A program made the translations under genes and the position numbers. From Cyclobacteriaceae bacterium (lineage in GTDB: Bacteria > Bacteroidota > Bacteroidia > Cytophagales > Cyclobacteriaceae), in assembly GCA_028285685.1 (NCBI GenBank), contig JANQOR010000034.1, positions 124,001 through 188,000 of the forward strand: 64,000 bases of DNA, read 5' to 3'. Below, piece after piece: positions 25,720 through 33,919 of this stretch. Numbering within the stretch: position 1 is the first letter of the stretch; every line of letters starts with the position of its first letter. The notes beneath the pieces were generated by a model, which saw only the letters and a list, made by a program, of their open reading frames with translations, did not search any database and had not been told where the DNA came from.

Positions 25720-26308
25720 ACCAAAATTGGTTGGAATCACTGGAGGGATCGGATCTGGGAAAAGCACAGTTTGCAAAATTTTTGAGGTGCTCGGAGCTAA
25801 GGTTTACTATGCAGATGACCGGGCGAAATTCCTCATGGAAAATGACGATGATCTCATTGCACGAGTTAAATCGATTTTTGGAGATGGAGCCTACCTGGAC
25901 AATAGACTAAATAGAGCAGCTGTTGCTGAAAAGGTTTTTGGGAACCGTGATCTACTTGATAGACTAAATCGAATTGTACACCCGGCTGTAAAAAGGGATT
26001 TTGAGAAGTGGATCACAGAGAACTTGCATGAAAAAACCCTGCTAAAAGAGGCTGCTCTTCTTGTGGAGACAGGATCCTACAAGGAGTTGGATTCGCTTGT
26101 ACTTGTCCTGGCAGACGAAGAAATACGCATTACGCGAATACTGAATCGTGATCCACACCGGACGGAAGAAGATGTTAGGAAAATCATTTCAGAGCAACTC
26201 TCCGACAAAGAGAAATCGTCTCTTGCCGATTTTAATATCGATAATAATGGAGACAAATCGCTCATTCACCAGGTCGTGAATGTTCACAATGAACTAATTG
26301 TCACATAA
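25712..26308 (+). CDS. coaE: Dephospho-CoA kinase
   Basis: CoaE catalyses the last step of coenzyme A synthesis, phosphorylating the 3'-hydroxyl of dephospho-CoA. The P-loop GGIGSGKST is at residues 11-19 when translation begins at the GTG at 25712 (MNRPKLVGITGG). An ATG further upstream (25664) would add 16 residues that are only the other frame of the YbbR gene. Later blocks KVYYADDRAKFLM, VHPAVKRDFEKW and LVLVLADEEIRITRILNRD fit the family. The 198-residue length is normal. Its 3' end overlaps the convergent TPR/WG-like gene by 15 nt. Confidence 0.95.
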   Translation: MNRPKLVGITGGIGSGKSTVCKIFEVLGAKVYYADDRAKFLMENDDDLIARVKSIFGDGAYLDNRLNRAAVAEKVFGNRDLLDRLNRIVHPAVKRDFEKWITENLHEKTLLKEAALLVETGSYKELDSLVLVLADEEIRITRILNRDPHRTEEDVRKIISEQLSDKEKSSLADFNIDNNGDKSLIHQVVNVHNELIVT

Positions 26309-28858
26309 GATTTTATCAAATTCTTCCAATGTGTAAGCTTTTGATAGAAGTAAATCTCCTTCCTTATTCAAGTAACTAACTACATGAAAGCCTGCCTTGT
26401 CCAGGTGTTGATCGGCAAAGAATACTGGATCGGTATCACTGCCGATGTTGAAAATATCCGTAAACTCAGGGCTCAGTAAAAATCCATTTCGGTTAGACAG
26501 AAGGCCGTATTTGCCGTCTCTTACATACTTAAAAATGGCCTCTTCCTCATTCGATAGGATTTCTGACAAAAATGATATCGGCTCTTCAATCTGTTCTTCC
26601 TTGTGATTTACGAAATTCCATTCAACCCCATTTCGGACCAGGTGCGAGGTGTCGTTCCAGAATTTTATCTCATCGTACATAAAGGACAAAACCGAATCCT
26701 CCGCTGCATCTACCAGGCCAAACTTCCCCCCTTGCTTGACCAAGTAATTTGGTCCGATCCTTTCAATTCTCGATTCGTAGCTTGGAGAAATCACCGTTCC
26801 ATTTCCAAGGTCAAGACATCCAATCATTCCTTCCTTGAGGCTGAGAACCAGTCCATCATCCTCGTCGATTGCATCATACTCAAGATCAAGCACAAATGAA
26901 CTATCTAGCTTTACCAACCCGCTTTTTCCTTCCAATTTCACTTTTATCAGTGAGTCATTGAAGAATGTCACTTCATCAAAAACTCCTTCAATGCGGACTT
27001 CACCCGTTGAATCGACGACTGATCTGATTTCTTCATCTTCGATTAAAAGGTAATTGGGTTGATTGAAGAAGGACCGCACCTTCCGGTTATTGATTTCTAT
27101 TGAAGAGCCATTGGAAAAGGCGAGCTTATCTTCTTCGCCGGCCTTTGAAAAAGCGCTGAAATCGTTGAGCAGTTTTAATGAATCATACCCCCTGGAAGGT
27201 TCAACATCCGAAGTACGAGGGAGTAGCATCCAATCCTCACTTGTCTTTACAGCCAACCAACCAGCGTTTGTTTCCAGGTATGGATGAACTTGATTCATAA
27301 TATCCTGCTCAGAATGATTGTAAAGTCGATATCCATCCCTTGTTCTCAGATACCAGCCGGAATCATCAGGATTGATCTCGTAGACTCCCCACGGAATTAG
27401 AAATTTGAGTTGGTTGTCCAACATGCATTCTCGATCATCTCTGAAACCAATTAACACTGTATCGTTCACTAATTCCAAGTCTTCGAATTTGAATTCTAGA
27501 TCTAGGCCACCTTCATGGAGGTCCTGATCAATAAGATCCTCATTGTACACAGCCAACAACGGACCTTTTTCAAATACCCAAAATTCTCCCTCCATTCTGA
27601 TATCATCGAATTCAAAATCTGTCAACATACTGCCTGAAAACGAAACAAGCGCCCACTTTCCATTTTTCAATACTCGTATCCATCGTCCTCCCATGACATC
27701 AGCATCTCTCACATCCGTTTCCAAGATCTTAAATCCGCTTTTGTGGTAAAGGAAGGATTGGTTTCCATGTCTCACCAGTGCAGCTCCAAATGATAAATCC
27801 TTGTGTTCGCTCAGCTTTGGGACTACCACAACACCACTCTTGTTGATTATCTGATTTGAATTTGTGCTTTTCACAAAGAGCCAATCACTATCCGTAAGGT
27901 CGCATTTGTACTCGTAGGCGACATCATCATAAGCATAATCAATTTGTAGTGATCCTTCACGTGTATGAAAACCGAACTTGCCATCCTCCACTGCAGTGAT
28001 CAGCTGCAAATCTTCCATCTGCTCGATTGTAGAAAGCGAGTCCTTCTGAGGATGATCAAACTCGAAAGAGTTTTCCTTTTGAAGATAGTAGAGGATGTCA
28101 GCCGCTTTCTTTATTAGCTTTTGATTGTTCGCAAACTGCATGAACGAAATGTAGCTGGTGGATCTATGATCTACAGTAGCCTTTTTAAAAATGAACGCTT
28201 CAATGTCATCTCTGAATCTGGTTCCCGGATATTTCTCGAGGAATTTGTAATAATCTGATAACTCTCCGGTGTGAGCAAGAACCTGGTATCTCAACTCGTC
28301 AATTCGCTTGATTGCGATCTCTCTAAATTCCTCCGTTTTATATTCATCCAAAAAACGTTCGTAAACTCCAAGTGAATCGTTTTTTCTTACCTGATCAAAT
28401 ACAATACTGTCCCTTCGAAAAACAAGTCTGGCGTTGTAAGGTGAGTTCGGGTATAGGGTCATGAAATTCTCCGCTACTCTAACGGAAATATTAGCATCCA
28501 CTTCAGCGTAAACTCTGTCTCTAATACTAATTGAGAGTTCATCTATTTTTTGCAGCGTGACTCCGTCTTCCTCTAATTCAAGTTTTACCTCCTCATTGCT
28601 CTTCTCAAATCTTTCACGTGCGTTGATGGTAATTAGACGCGCCGTGTCCGGATCAAACCCCTTAAATGATTCGGTAAAATACAAAAGTGCCGAGTAGTAA
28701 ATGGCTCCTGCGTTATCCGGATCCTTCTCATACGCTTTGAGAATCAGTTCATGCGCTTTGTCAAACTCCAGTTTTTCAAAGGCACGCTTGATTCGGTCTA
28801 AATTTCCGAGGGGCGCAAAACCCAAAAAAAACAAGCTAACTAGTCCCAAATACCGCAT
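26294..28858 (-). CDS. Large TPR-like/WG-repeat-like exported protein
   Basis: I prefer the ATG at 28858, which puts a signal-like segment first (MRYLGLVSLFFLGFAPLG); a start at 28924 would add 22 residues. The product is about 854 residues. The N-terminal third is helical with TPR-like units (FEKLEFDKAHELILKAYEKDPDNAGAIYYSALLYF and later YKFLEKYPGTRFRD). The rest is a series of beta-repeats such as WIRVLKNGKWALVSFSG, YLVKQGGKFGLVD and FKYVRDGKYGLLSNRNG. These match the WG/KWG repeat pattern (G.(W/Y/F)GL(V/L)). Such proteins are frequent in Bacteroidota and mostly uncharacterised; ligand or peptide binding is assumed. It converges on coaE with a 15-nt overlap. Confidence 0.78.
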   Translation of the reverse strand: MRYLGLVSLFFLGFAPLGNLDRIKRAFEKLEFDKAHELILKAYEKDPDNAGAIYYSALLYFTESFKGFDPDTARLITINARERFEKSNEEVKLELEEDGVTLQKIDELSISIRDRVYAEVDANISVRVAENFMTLYPNSPYNARLVFRRDSIVFDQVRKNDSLGVYERFLDEYKTEEFREIAIKRIDELRYQVLAHTGELSDYYKFLEKYPGTRFRDDIEAFIFKKATVDHRSTSYISFMQFANNQKLIKKAADILYYLQKENSFEFDHPQKDSLSTIEQMEDLQLITAVEDGKFGFHTREGSLQIDYAYDDVAYEYKCDLTDSDWLFVKSTNSNQIINKSGVVVVPKLSEHKDLSFGAALVRHGNQSFLYHKSGFKILETDVRDADVMGGRWIRVLKNGKWALVSFSGSMLTDFEFDDIRMEGEFWVFEKGPLLAVYNEDLIDQDLHEGGLDLEFKFEDLELVNDTVLIGFRDDRECMLDNQLKFLIPWGVYEINPDDSGWYLRTRDGYRLYNHSEQDIMNQVHPYLETNAGWLAVKTSEDWMLLPRTSDVEPSRGYDSLKLLNDFSAFSKAGEEDKLAFSNGSSIEINNRKVRSFFNQPNYLLIEDEEIRSVVDSTGEVRIEGVFDEVTFFNDSLIKVKLEGKSGLVKLDSSFVLDLEYDAIDEDDGLVLSLKEGMIGCLDLGNGTVISPSYESRIERIGPNYLVKQGGKFGLVDAAEDSVLSFMYDEIKFWNDTSHLVRNGVEWNFVNHKEEQIEEPISFLSEILSNEEEAIFKYVRDGKYGLLSNRNGFLLSPEFTDIFNIGSDTDPVFFADQHLDKAGFHVVSYLNKEGDLLLSKAYTLEEFDKILCDN

Positions 28859-28993
28859 TTTGCAAATTAACATCAGATTAAGCTTTCGAAACAGACATAA
28901 TAAAAGTTTGATTTTTTTGAACAAAACTCCCTCGATTATAGTTATATTTACTATCTACATTTACAGGCGAGTAAATTAGGCGGTGATTAGATT

Positions 28994-29071
28994 CGGTATC
29001 TTGTACCGGGTCATGCTCGGTCCAACCAGCGAAGGATCGGCTATGGGAGTACACAAGTGCTCCCTTTTTTT
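28994..29071 (+). ncRNA. Candidate structured small RNA or terminated leader
   Basis: Three hairpins follow one another. The first is CGGTA-TCTTG-TACCG (28994-29008). The second is a longer imperfect stem of about 11 pairs (29012-29045, core CGGTCC/GGATCG around a 10-nt loop). The third is the terminator stem at 29045-29064 with its U-tract. No protein frame covers it. It may be a free small RNA or an attenuator/leader for the sigma gene. I compared it from memory with SRP RNA, 6S, tmRNA and common riboswitches and found no match. The 5' end is unknown. Confidence 0.4.
29045..29071 (+). terminator. Intrinsic terminator upstream of the sigma factor gene
   Basis: GGGAGTAC-ACAA-GTGCTCCC gives an 8-bp stem (one G-U pair) with a 4-nt loop, directly followed by seven T. 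There is no plus-strand gene upstream within 2.7 kb, so what it terminates must be a short transcript from the intergenic region. Confidence 0.85.
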
Positions 29072-29178
29072 ATGTCCTTGATTCAACAAAATGTTGATAA
29101 TTTAGAGCGAATTTCTGTTGCAAAAATTCTTCTCTTTTGAAATAAATAAGCAGATCCAGCTACTAAACAAAGAGACAT

Positions 29179-29661
29179 TTGTCAAGCACCTTCTTCAAAA
29201 CGTTCGTTCTCGACAATATGCAAATGATAAGGCATATATGTAGCGTATATGCTCGGAATGAAGAAGAGCTGAAAGATTTCATACAGGAAGTGACCATTCA
29301 GCTTTGGAAGTCGCATGAAAAATTTGAAATGCGATCTAAAGTTTCAACGTGGGTATATCGTGTTACTCTTAACGTATGCCTGGCAATGTCCCGAAAAAAT
29401 CGAAAATCAATTGATTCCGTTTCTTTAGACAACCTGCAAGTTTCAGAAGAGATTGATCACGTAGAAAAAGAACAGATTGAACAGTTGTACACGGCAGTAA
29501 GGAAACTTAAGGAGGCAGACAGAGCAATTATATTGCTGTATCTGGAAAACAAGAGCTACAAAGAAATTGCTGAAATACTTGGTATGACAGTATCAAATGT
29601 TGGTGTTAAAGTGAACAGGTTGAAAACTCAACTCAAAAATTTGGTAGATGGCAGAGGTTGA
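29179..29661 (+). CDS. ECF-type RNA polymerase sigma-70 factor
   Basis: This 160-residue sigma factor of the extracytoplasmic function type starts at a TTG; the only other candidate is an internal ATG at residue 14. Region 2 is seen as MIRHICSVYARNEEELKDFIQEVTIQLWKSHEKFEMRSKVSTWVYRVTLNVCLA, including the -10 recognition helix. Region 4 is LKEADRAIILLYLENKSYKEIAEILGMTVSNVGVKVNRLKTQLK, a helix-turn-helix for the -35 box. It overlaps the next gene by 14 nt. That gene encodes a membrane protein and is the likely anti-sigma or regulatory partner. The structured RNA candidate lies just upstream. Confidence 0.92.
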   Translation: MSSTFFKTFVLDNMQMIRHICSVYARNEEELKDFIQEVTIQLWKSHEKFEMRSKVSTWVYRVTLNVCLAMSRKNRKSIDSVSLDNLQVSEEIDHVEKEQIEQLYTAVRKLKEADRAIILLYLENKSYKEIAEILGMTVSNVGVKVNRLKTQLKNLVDGRG

Positions 29662-30241
29662 TATTATAGATCTATGGAACAAGGGTAAAAAACATTCAAC
29701 AAAGGTTGAAGAACCAGACATTGATGATTTGACCTCCAAAAAATCCAAAAGCCCACTCTACTGGATTAAGATCATATTGTGGATCGAGTTTTGGATCAAT
29801 CTTATCTCTCTTCCCCTCATCTTCCTGCTATATCGTGATGACGAACCTCTACTCTATGGCATTTTAATGCCTTCGATCATTGTTATCTACTTATTCTATT
29901 ACCTGTTTCTTATCCAAAAGATCAGAGTGTTTGATTATACGGTAGATGTGAAAACCGGACTTAGGAAGTTGCTAGGATATCTGAACTTTTTCTTCTTGCA
30001 TTATAAAGTCGTTATCTGGGTTTTTGTTCCAACGGGTTATGCCTACGGTCTCTATGTCGCACTCCAGAATGCCCCTGATGGAGACGGACCCAAGTCCTGG
30101 TTGATTACCATTGCAATAGGCATTGTGATTTGTGGAATTATAGGTCTTTTCTTCAACTTCCTTATCAACTTGATCTATGGAAGAAAAATAAAAAGACTAC
30201 GAGGAGCGTACCAGGAACTAGACCAGGTGGAAGAAGGTTAG
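29648..30241 (+). CDS. Membrane protein, likely anti-sigma partner
   Basis: This 197-residue protein has a short cytosolic N-terminus (MAEVDIIDLWNKGKKHSTKVEEPDIDDL) and four transmembrane helices (about 45-62, 68-90, 112-135, 148-172). No zinc-binding HxxxCxxC anti-sigma motif is present. Its start lies inside the sigma gene (14-nt overlap), so the two are translationally linked. The N-terminal 'VDIIDLWNKG' piece is typical of membrane proteins encoded after ECF sigma genes in Bacteroidota. Anti-sigma activity is an inference from context. Confidence 0.72.
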   Translation: MAEVDIIDLWNKGKKHSTKVEEPDIDDLTSKKSKSPLYWIKIILWIEFWINLISLPLIFLLYRDDEPLLYGILMPSIIVIYLFYYLFLIQKIRVFDYTVDVKTGLRKLLGYLNFFFLHYKVVIWVFVPTGYAYGLYVALQNAPDGDGPKSWLITIAIGIVICGIIGLFFNFLINLIYGRKIKRLRGAYQELDQVEEG

Positions 30242-30248
30242 AGAGCAA

Positions 30249-31397
30249 TCACTTTATCTTGAATTCTTTTCGGAATTTTTCTGGTGTTCTCTTAAAAGCC
30301 TCCCCTTCGATGTCAAATGCACTTTGAGGCGTATTTCCGCAAACATCCTCCAATCTAGGATCCACATACACATAAAATAGCGCACTCTTCCAAGGCTTCC
30401 CAGGCGTAAACCTCAGTCGGGATCTTAGAGAACTATATTCAAACTTCCCGTCAATCACGTCACCATCAACATCCTGTATCGAGATCATGCGCTCGCTCAA
30501 TGCCTTATCCAAAAGCCGGTTAGTCTCAACAACTAAAGCCTGCAAGGTTCCTGATCGAGGCTTTGTCAACCTCCACTTTCCAATGTCAATCTTGGCCCGT
30601 ACTGCTTCCATGATCCTGAAACTTTTAGTGTACTTGGCCTTCAGTCCCCAACCTTGTGATACGACCAGTTTATATGATTTCCCCACCTCAAACACCTCTC
30701 CTATGGTCATATTTGGTCCCACATTTCGTTTGATCCTGCCAGGGTGTATCAGAACCGTAAGTCTTTTTCGATCGGCGCTCCAAAGGCCTTCTTCCATTTC
30801 TACGAAAGGTTCCGAAATAATCTCTCCATTTTCATTTTCAATATGAATGTATTTGAACGGGTTTTGAAAATCAGTTGGATTTAAGAAGTGAATATAAAAT
30901 CGCAGAACGTTGGCAGGAAGAATGTCCGATGCTGGAAATACATGACTAACTTCATTCAATGCATCATTATTTTTTTTGAACCGAATGACTTCAACTAGAT
31001 CCTGATCTATTGGAAATTCTGGTACTAACTCATTGAGCATACGTGGTGAAAAGGTCACAACATAGGGTATGTCCGGGTCCGGCAAAAACCTCGGCTTAAA
31101 CCTGATCCTAGAATTTTGTACAGAATATGTTCCAAGCATCGGTCTGGAAGAGCCTTGAACGAAAACTTTAAAAAAAGAGGCCCACTCCTTCTCTCCAATT
31201 TGGGACAGCATTGATAGATCTGGAAATGAAGAATCAAGTTTTTGAATGAAAATTTCACCATAGGTCGGGCTATCAATCTCATCGTCAAATGAAATCGTTT
31301 GTCCCACCGCGATTCTCGTCGAGAGGAAAAAACAAAGGAGGCATAGCACACCTCCTTTGCTTGTTGTAAATATTTTGCTTCCTATGGCCTCAACCAT
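30249..31397 (-). CDS. Secreted Ig-like-domain protein of unknown function
   Basis: This 382-residue protein has a signal peptide (GGVLCLLCFFLSTRIAVGQ, about residues 15-33). The mature part is beta-rich and seems to contain three Ig-like units of the bacterial 'SbsA/Big_5' kind. Pieces such as RIRFKPRFLPDPDIPYVVTFSPRML, RLTVLIHPGRIKRNV...FEVGKSYKLVVSQGW and SRLRFTPGKPWKSALFYVYVDPRLEDVCGN follow the 'functional form, then allowed range' pattern of Big_5 domains. I cannot assign a function. It starts inside the upstream propeller-like gene (16-nt overlap), so the two act as one unit. Confidence 0.7.
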   Translation of the reverse strand: MVEAIGSKIFTTSKGGVLCLLCFFLSTRIAVGQTISFDDEIDSPTYGEIFIQKLDSSFPDLSMLSQIGEKEWASFFKVFVQGSSRPMLGTYSVQNSRIRFKPRFLPDPDIPYVVTFSPRMLNELVPEFPIDQDLVEVIRFKKNNDALNEVSHVFPASDILPANVLRFYIHFLNPTDFQNPFKYIHIENENGEIISEPFVEMEEGLWSADRKRLTVLIHPGRIKRNVGPNMTIGEVFEVGKSYKLVVSQGWGLKAKYTKSFRIMEAVRAKIDIGKWRLTKPRSGTLQALVVETNRLLDKALSERMISIQDVDGDVIDGKFEYSSLRSRLRFTPGKPWKSALFYVYVDPRLEDVCGNTPQSAFDIEGEAFKRTPEKFRKEFKIK

Positions 31398-32524
31398 GCT
31401 TTTGGAAAAGATACTAATGCAAGTTTACCACTTGGCATCCGTTGGGTTGCCAGAATAAACTTATCATTAAAATCTTCCAATTCTTGAACTCCGGATCCCG
31501 ATCTCGGTGTGTACTTTACTCCTGCAATGTATCCTTCCACCTCCGTTGTAATTTCTCCTTCAAAAGATTCTACATCAGCAGGATCAAAGATCAGCAGTGG
31601 AAGTTGACTATTTGACATCAAAACATAGTCTTTTCCATTGTTTTGATATAGCACCATGTCAAGCGGGTAGTTACCTGCTCCGAATTCTGCAACTGTTCGA
31701 CCCTTAACATGCTTCTGGCTTCCCAGCTTGTCCGTTTCAAAGGTTACCAGGGGAGTGCATAAATATGCAGCCATAATATGATTCTTGCTATTTAGCTCAT
31801 AGGGAAGAAATGTCCGAATGGGAGCATGGGTTTCGTATTCTCCATGCGCTCCGTGATAGATCTCAAGCGTAGAGGTCCTCACGTCCTCTTTGAACGGATA
31901 TGGAGCTATCCACATGGACGCTGCAAATTCTTCGTTGGAGAGGCCCGCTACATAAATGCTGCCATCACTGTAGATGAGATCGGTGATTGCGTCCACACGT
32001 AGCCTGGTGCCTTTCTTCCATTGATGCTCCTTGTCGGTACCGATCGGATTTGGTAGACTGACACTCGAAAACTCTACATTTTCTAGCTTCACTTCCGAGA
32101 ATTCTCCCTGAGGTGACACTTTGATTAAAACGTCCGCACTTGAAAGCTCATTCGGAAGCTGCCATCGAGATGTCCATTTTGCTCTGCCTCTCGAAACACT
32201 CAGATATGCATTTCTTGAAATCGGATTTACTGCCATATCATGAATGAGGACATTTGCAGCGGTTGTCCCCAGCATTCCGGCAATCTCGCTTTCCAAATCT
32301 TCTACGGTCAAGCCTTCCTCAAAGTCACTGCTCTCCGTGTCGTTTAGGTCAATGGCAAACACATTGCCTCCCTCGGAATCTCCGAGAAATAATATTCCAT
32401 CTTCATTGAACGCTAGCTTGCTGATGGACTTGATATCGGGCGTTCCCTTCTTCATCCCTGGATCAGCTACAGCTAGTGAGATGATTCCAAGGGTCAGAAA
32501 AATTGTGAGTAATTTTTTGATCAT
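31382..32524 (-). CDS. Secreted beta-propeller-like protein of unknown function
   Basis: This 380-residue exported protein has a signal peptide (KLLTIFLTLGIISLAVA, about residues 3-20). The mature sequence has repeated blade-like segments: SISKLAFNEDGILFLGDSEGGNVFAIDL, IHDMAVNPISRNAYLSVSRG, DLIYSDGSIYVAGLSNEEFAASMW, and PLDMVLYQNNGKDYVLMSNSQLPLLIFDP. These suggest a six- or seven-bladed propeller. It overlaps the Ig-like gene by 16 nt, and both probably sit in the periplasm or on the cell surface. No catalytic residues can be singled out. A terminator of the upstream DUF2911 gene separates the pair from that gene, so it has its own promoter. Confidence 0.7.
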   Translation of the reverse strand: MIKKLLTIFLTLGIISLAVADPGMKKGTPDIKSISKLAFNEDGILFLGDSEGGNVFAIDLNDTESSDFEEGLTVEDLESEIAGMLGTTAANVLIHDMAVNPISRNAYLSVSRGRAKWTSRWQLPNELSSADVLIKVSPQGEFSEVKLENVEFSSVSLPNPIGTDKEHQWKKGTRLRVDAITDLIYSDGSIYVAGLSNEEFAASMWIAPYPFKEDVRTSTLEIYHGAHGEYETHAPIRTFLPYELNSKNHIMAAYLCTPLVTFETDKLGSQKHVKGRTVAEFGAGNYPLDMVLYQNNGKDYVLMSNSQLPLLIFDPADVESFEGEITTEVEGYIAGVKYTPRSGSGVQELEDFNDKFILATQRMPSGKLALVSFPKAWLRP

Positions 32525-32579
32525 GGGTTAAAGATTTTTGGTTGCCTAAAGTAACGGTATCATCGAAAAAGAGTTAAAC

Positions 32580-32614
32580 AAAAAAAGCTAAGAACCCTTG
32601 TAAGGGCTCTTAGC
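32580..32614 (-). terminator. Intrinsic terminator after the DUF2911 gene
   Basis: On the minus strand a stem GCTAAGA...TCTTAGC with an inner CCCTT/AAGGG helix (one bulged base) is followed by seven T (32586-32580). It lies 33 nt after the stop of the DUF2911-TPR gene and ends that transcript before the propeller-like gene. Confidence 0.9.
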
Positions 32615-32646
32615 CGACAGATTAGAACAGGTTGGCTTTTGCAATT

Positions 32647-33798
32647 CTAATTGATGTCTTCTCCGTTTTTCAATTTCTCAAGGTTTTGCTCAATAACCGG
32701 GCCATTTAGGGCCGCAGCATTTGCTGGCATGTTTTCCTTTGCTAGTTGCAAATACTTAAGCGCTTGCTTGTAGTTACCCAGTGCGGAGTACCCTCTTGCA
32801 AGACCATAGTTAGTTGGCCATTGTCCCTTGTTCGTCTTAGCATTGTATTGAAAAACTTCAAGTGCCTTGTCCTTTTGACCGGCAGCAATCAACTGCCTAC
32901 CGTATCCGTGAATTGCTCCAGCATTTGCTCCAGGCATCTTGATTGCCTCATCCATTACCGCAATTGCTTCATCCATCTTGTCTGCTGCCCTTAGAACACC
33001 CGCTTTGGTCTGCATGGTGCCGAATGTTTTTTGGCTGAAGAAATTGCCAGCAATCGCAGCATCCGCCCATTGTAGTGCTTCATCATGGGCTCCAATGCCA
33101 GAAGCATAGTTCGCAGCAGCTTGATAGTTGGCTCCGGTAAATCCTGGAGAGTTGTTCAACTCAGCCTTTACAGCAGCAAGCGTTAAATCGTTAATGTCCT
33201 TAACTTCTATCTTGAAGGGAACCATTTTATTTTCCCAAACGAGAGCTGCAGTTGCAGAGGTCGCCTGTCGATCGACAAACTCGTACGTCAGCCATTCGCG
33301 GAATTCAACATCTTTTGCTTCTACATCCACTCGAAGAGCATCATTAGCAGGGTCATAAAAGAAACTCCCCCAATGGTTATTGTCCTTCGAAAAAACAAGT
33401 GTCCATGGACCGCTTTCTGCAGGAGCTATGTGAAAGCCATATTTACCAGCTTTTAGTTCCTTCCCTTCGATTAGCACGTCATGTGAGAATTCAATCGTTG
33501 TATTCTCATTTGCTCCCGCCCTCCACGGTGATGGATTCTCTGGTGTGCTCAACCCAAATCCCAGAGGAGCGAATCCATAGGGAACTAACTGACCCCAGAT
33601 TTGTCCTTTTCTGCTTTGACCATTGGGTCCGGTCACGTCCGGGCTGTTGTAGACAATTTCAACTGAAGCTAACCTCCCGATGAATTGTTTAACGACGCTC
33701 TTCTGGTTGCCTCCACCTGGAGGAGTGCTTAGCTGTGCCATAGAAATAGTAGTCAGGCACATACATAGAAATAGTAATAAAAGTTTGCTTTTTCCCAT
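32647..33798 (-). CDS. DUF2911 protein with C-terminal TPR-like repeats
   Basis: This 383-residue exported protein has a signal peptide (LLLLFLCMCLTTISMAQ). Residues about 30-190 form a DUF2911 domain (VEIVYNSPDVTGPNGQSRKGQIWGQLVPYG, FSHDVLIEGKELKAGKYGFH, WGSFFYDPANDALRVDV), a beta-rich module common in Bacteroidota. Residues about 220-375 form TPR-like helices (GAHDEALQWADAAI, DKMDEAIAVMDEAIKMPGANAGAI, GNYKQALKYLQLAKENMPANAAA). The function is unknown; DUF2911 proteins are usually predicted periplasmic. It is monocistronic with a clear terminator. Confidence 0.88.
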   Translation of the reverse strand: MGKSKLLLLFLCMCLTTISMAQLSTPPGGGNQKSVVKQFIGRLASVEIVYNSPDVTGPNGQSRKGQIWGQLVPYGFAPLGFGLSTPENPSPWRAGANENTTIEFSHDVLIEGKELKAGKYGFHIAPAESGPWTLVFSKDNNHWGSFFYDPANDALRVDVEAKDVEFREWLTYEFVDRQATSATAALVWENKMVPFKIEVKDINDLTLAAVKAELNNSPGFTGANYQAAANYASGIGAHDEALQWADAAIAGNFFSQKTFGTMQTKAGVLRAADKMDEAIAVMDEAIKMPGANAGAIHGYGRQLIAAGQKDKALEVFQYNAKTNKGQWPTNYGLARGYSALGNYKQALKYLQLAKENMPANAAALNGPVIEQNLEKLKNGEDIN

Positions 33799-33919
33799 TG
33801 TTCAATAAGGTTTTGTTGTATGTGCGTAAAACGACGTAATGGCCTTTAGCCGGTTTATTTTCTTTCAAGGGATTATATAATAGATGAATGGTTTATCTTA
33901 AACACATAAACGGTGTGCT

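Larger units (their letters stand above)
28859..29178 (+). other. 320-nt divergent intergenic region with structured RNA candidate
   Basis: This spacer lies between the TPR/WG-like gene (minus) and the sigma factor gene (plus). I saw no protein-like frame. Its plus strand holds three consecutive hairpins (28994-29064) ending in seven T, i.e. a finished transcript end 108 nt before the sigma start. The remaining 108 nt down to the TTG start are AT-rich and show a near-consensus -7 box (TAATTTAG, about 29097-29104) that could drive the sigma gene. Confidence 0.5.

Noticed and set aside
28994-29071. The structured RNA as SRP RNA, 6S RNA, tmRNA or a known riboswitch
   Set aside because: The conserved SRP loop (GGAAGG..AGCAG), RNase P and tmRNA signatures and the riboswitch cores I can recall are absent.
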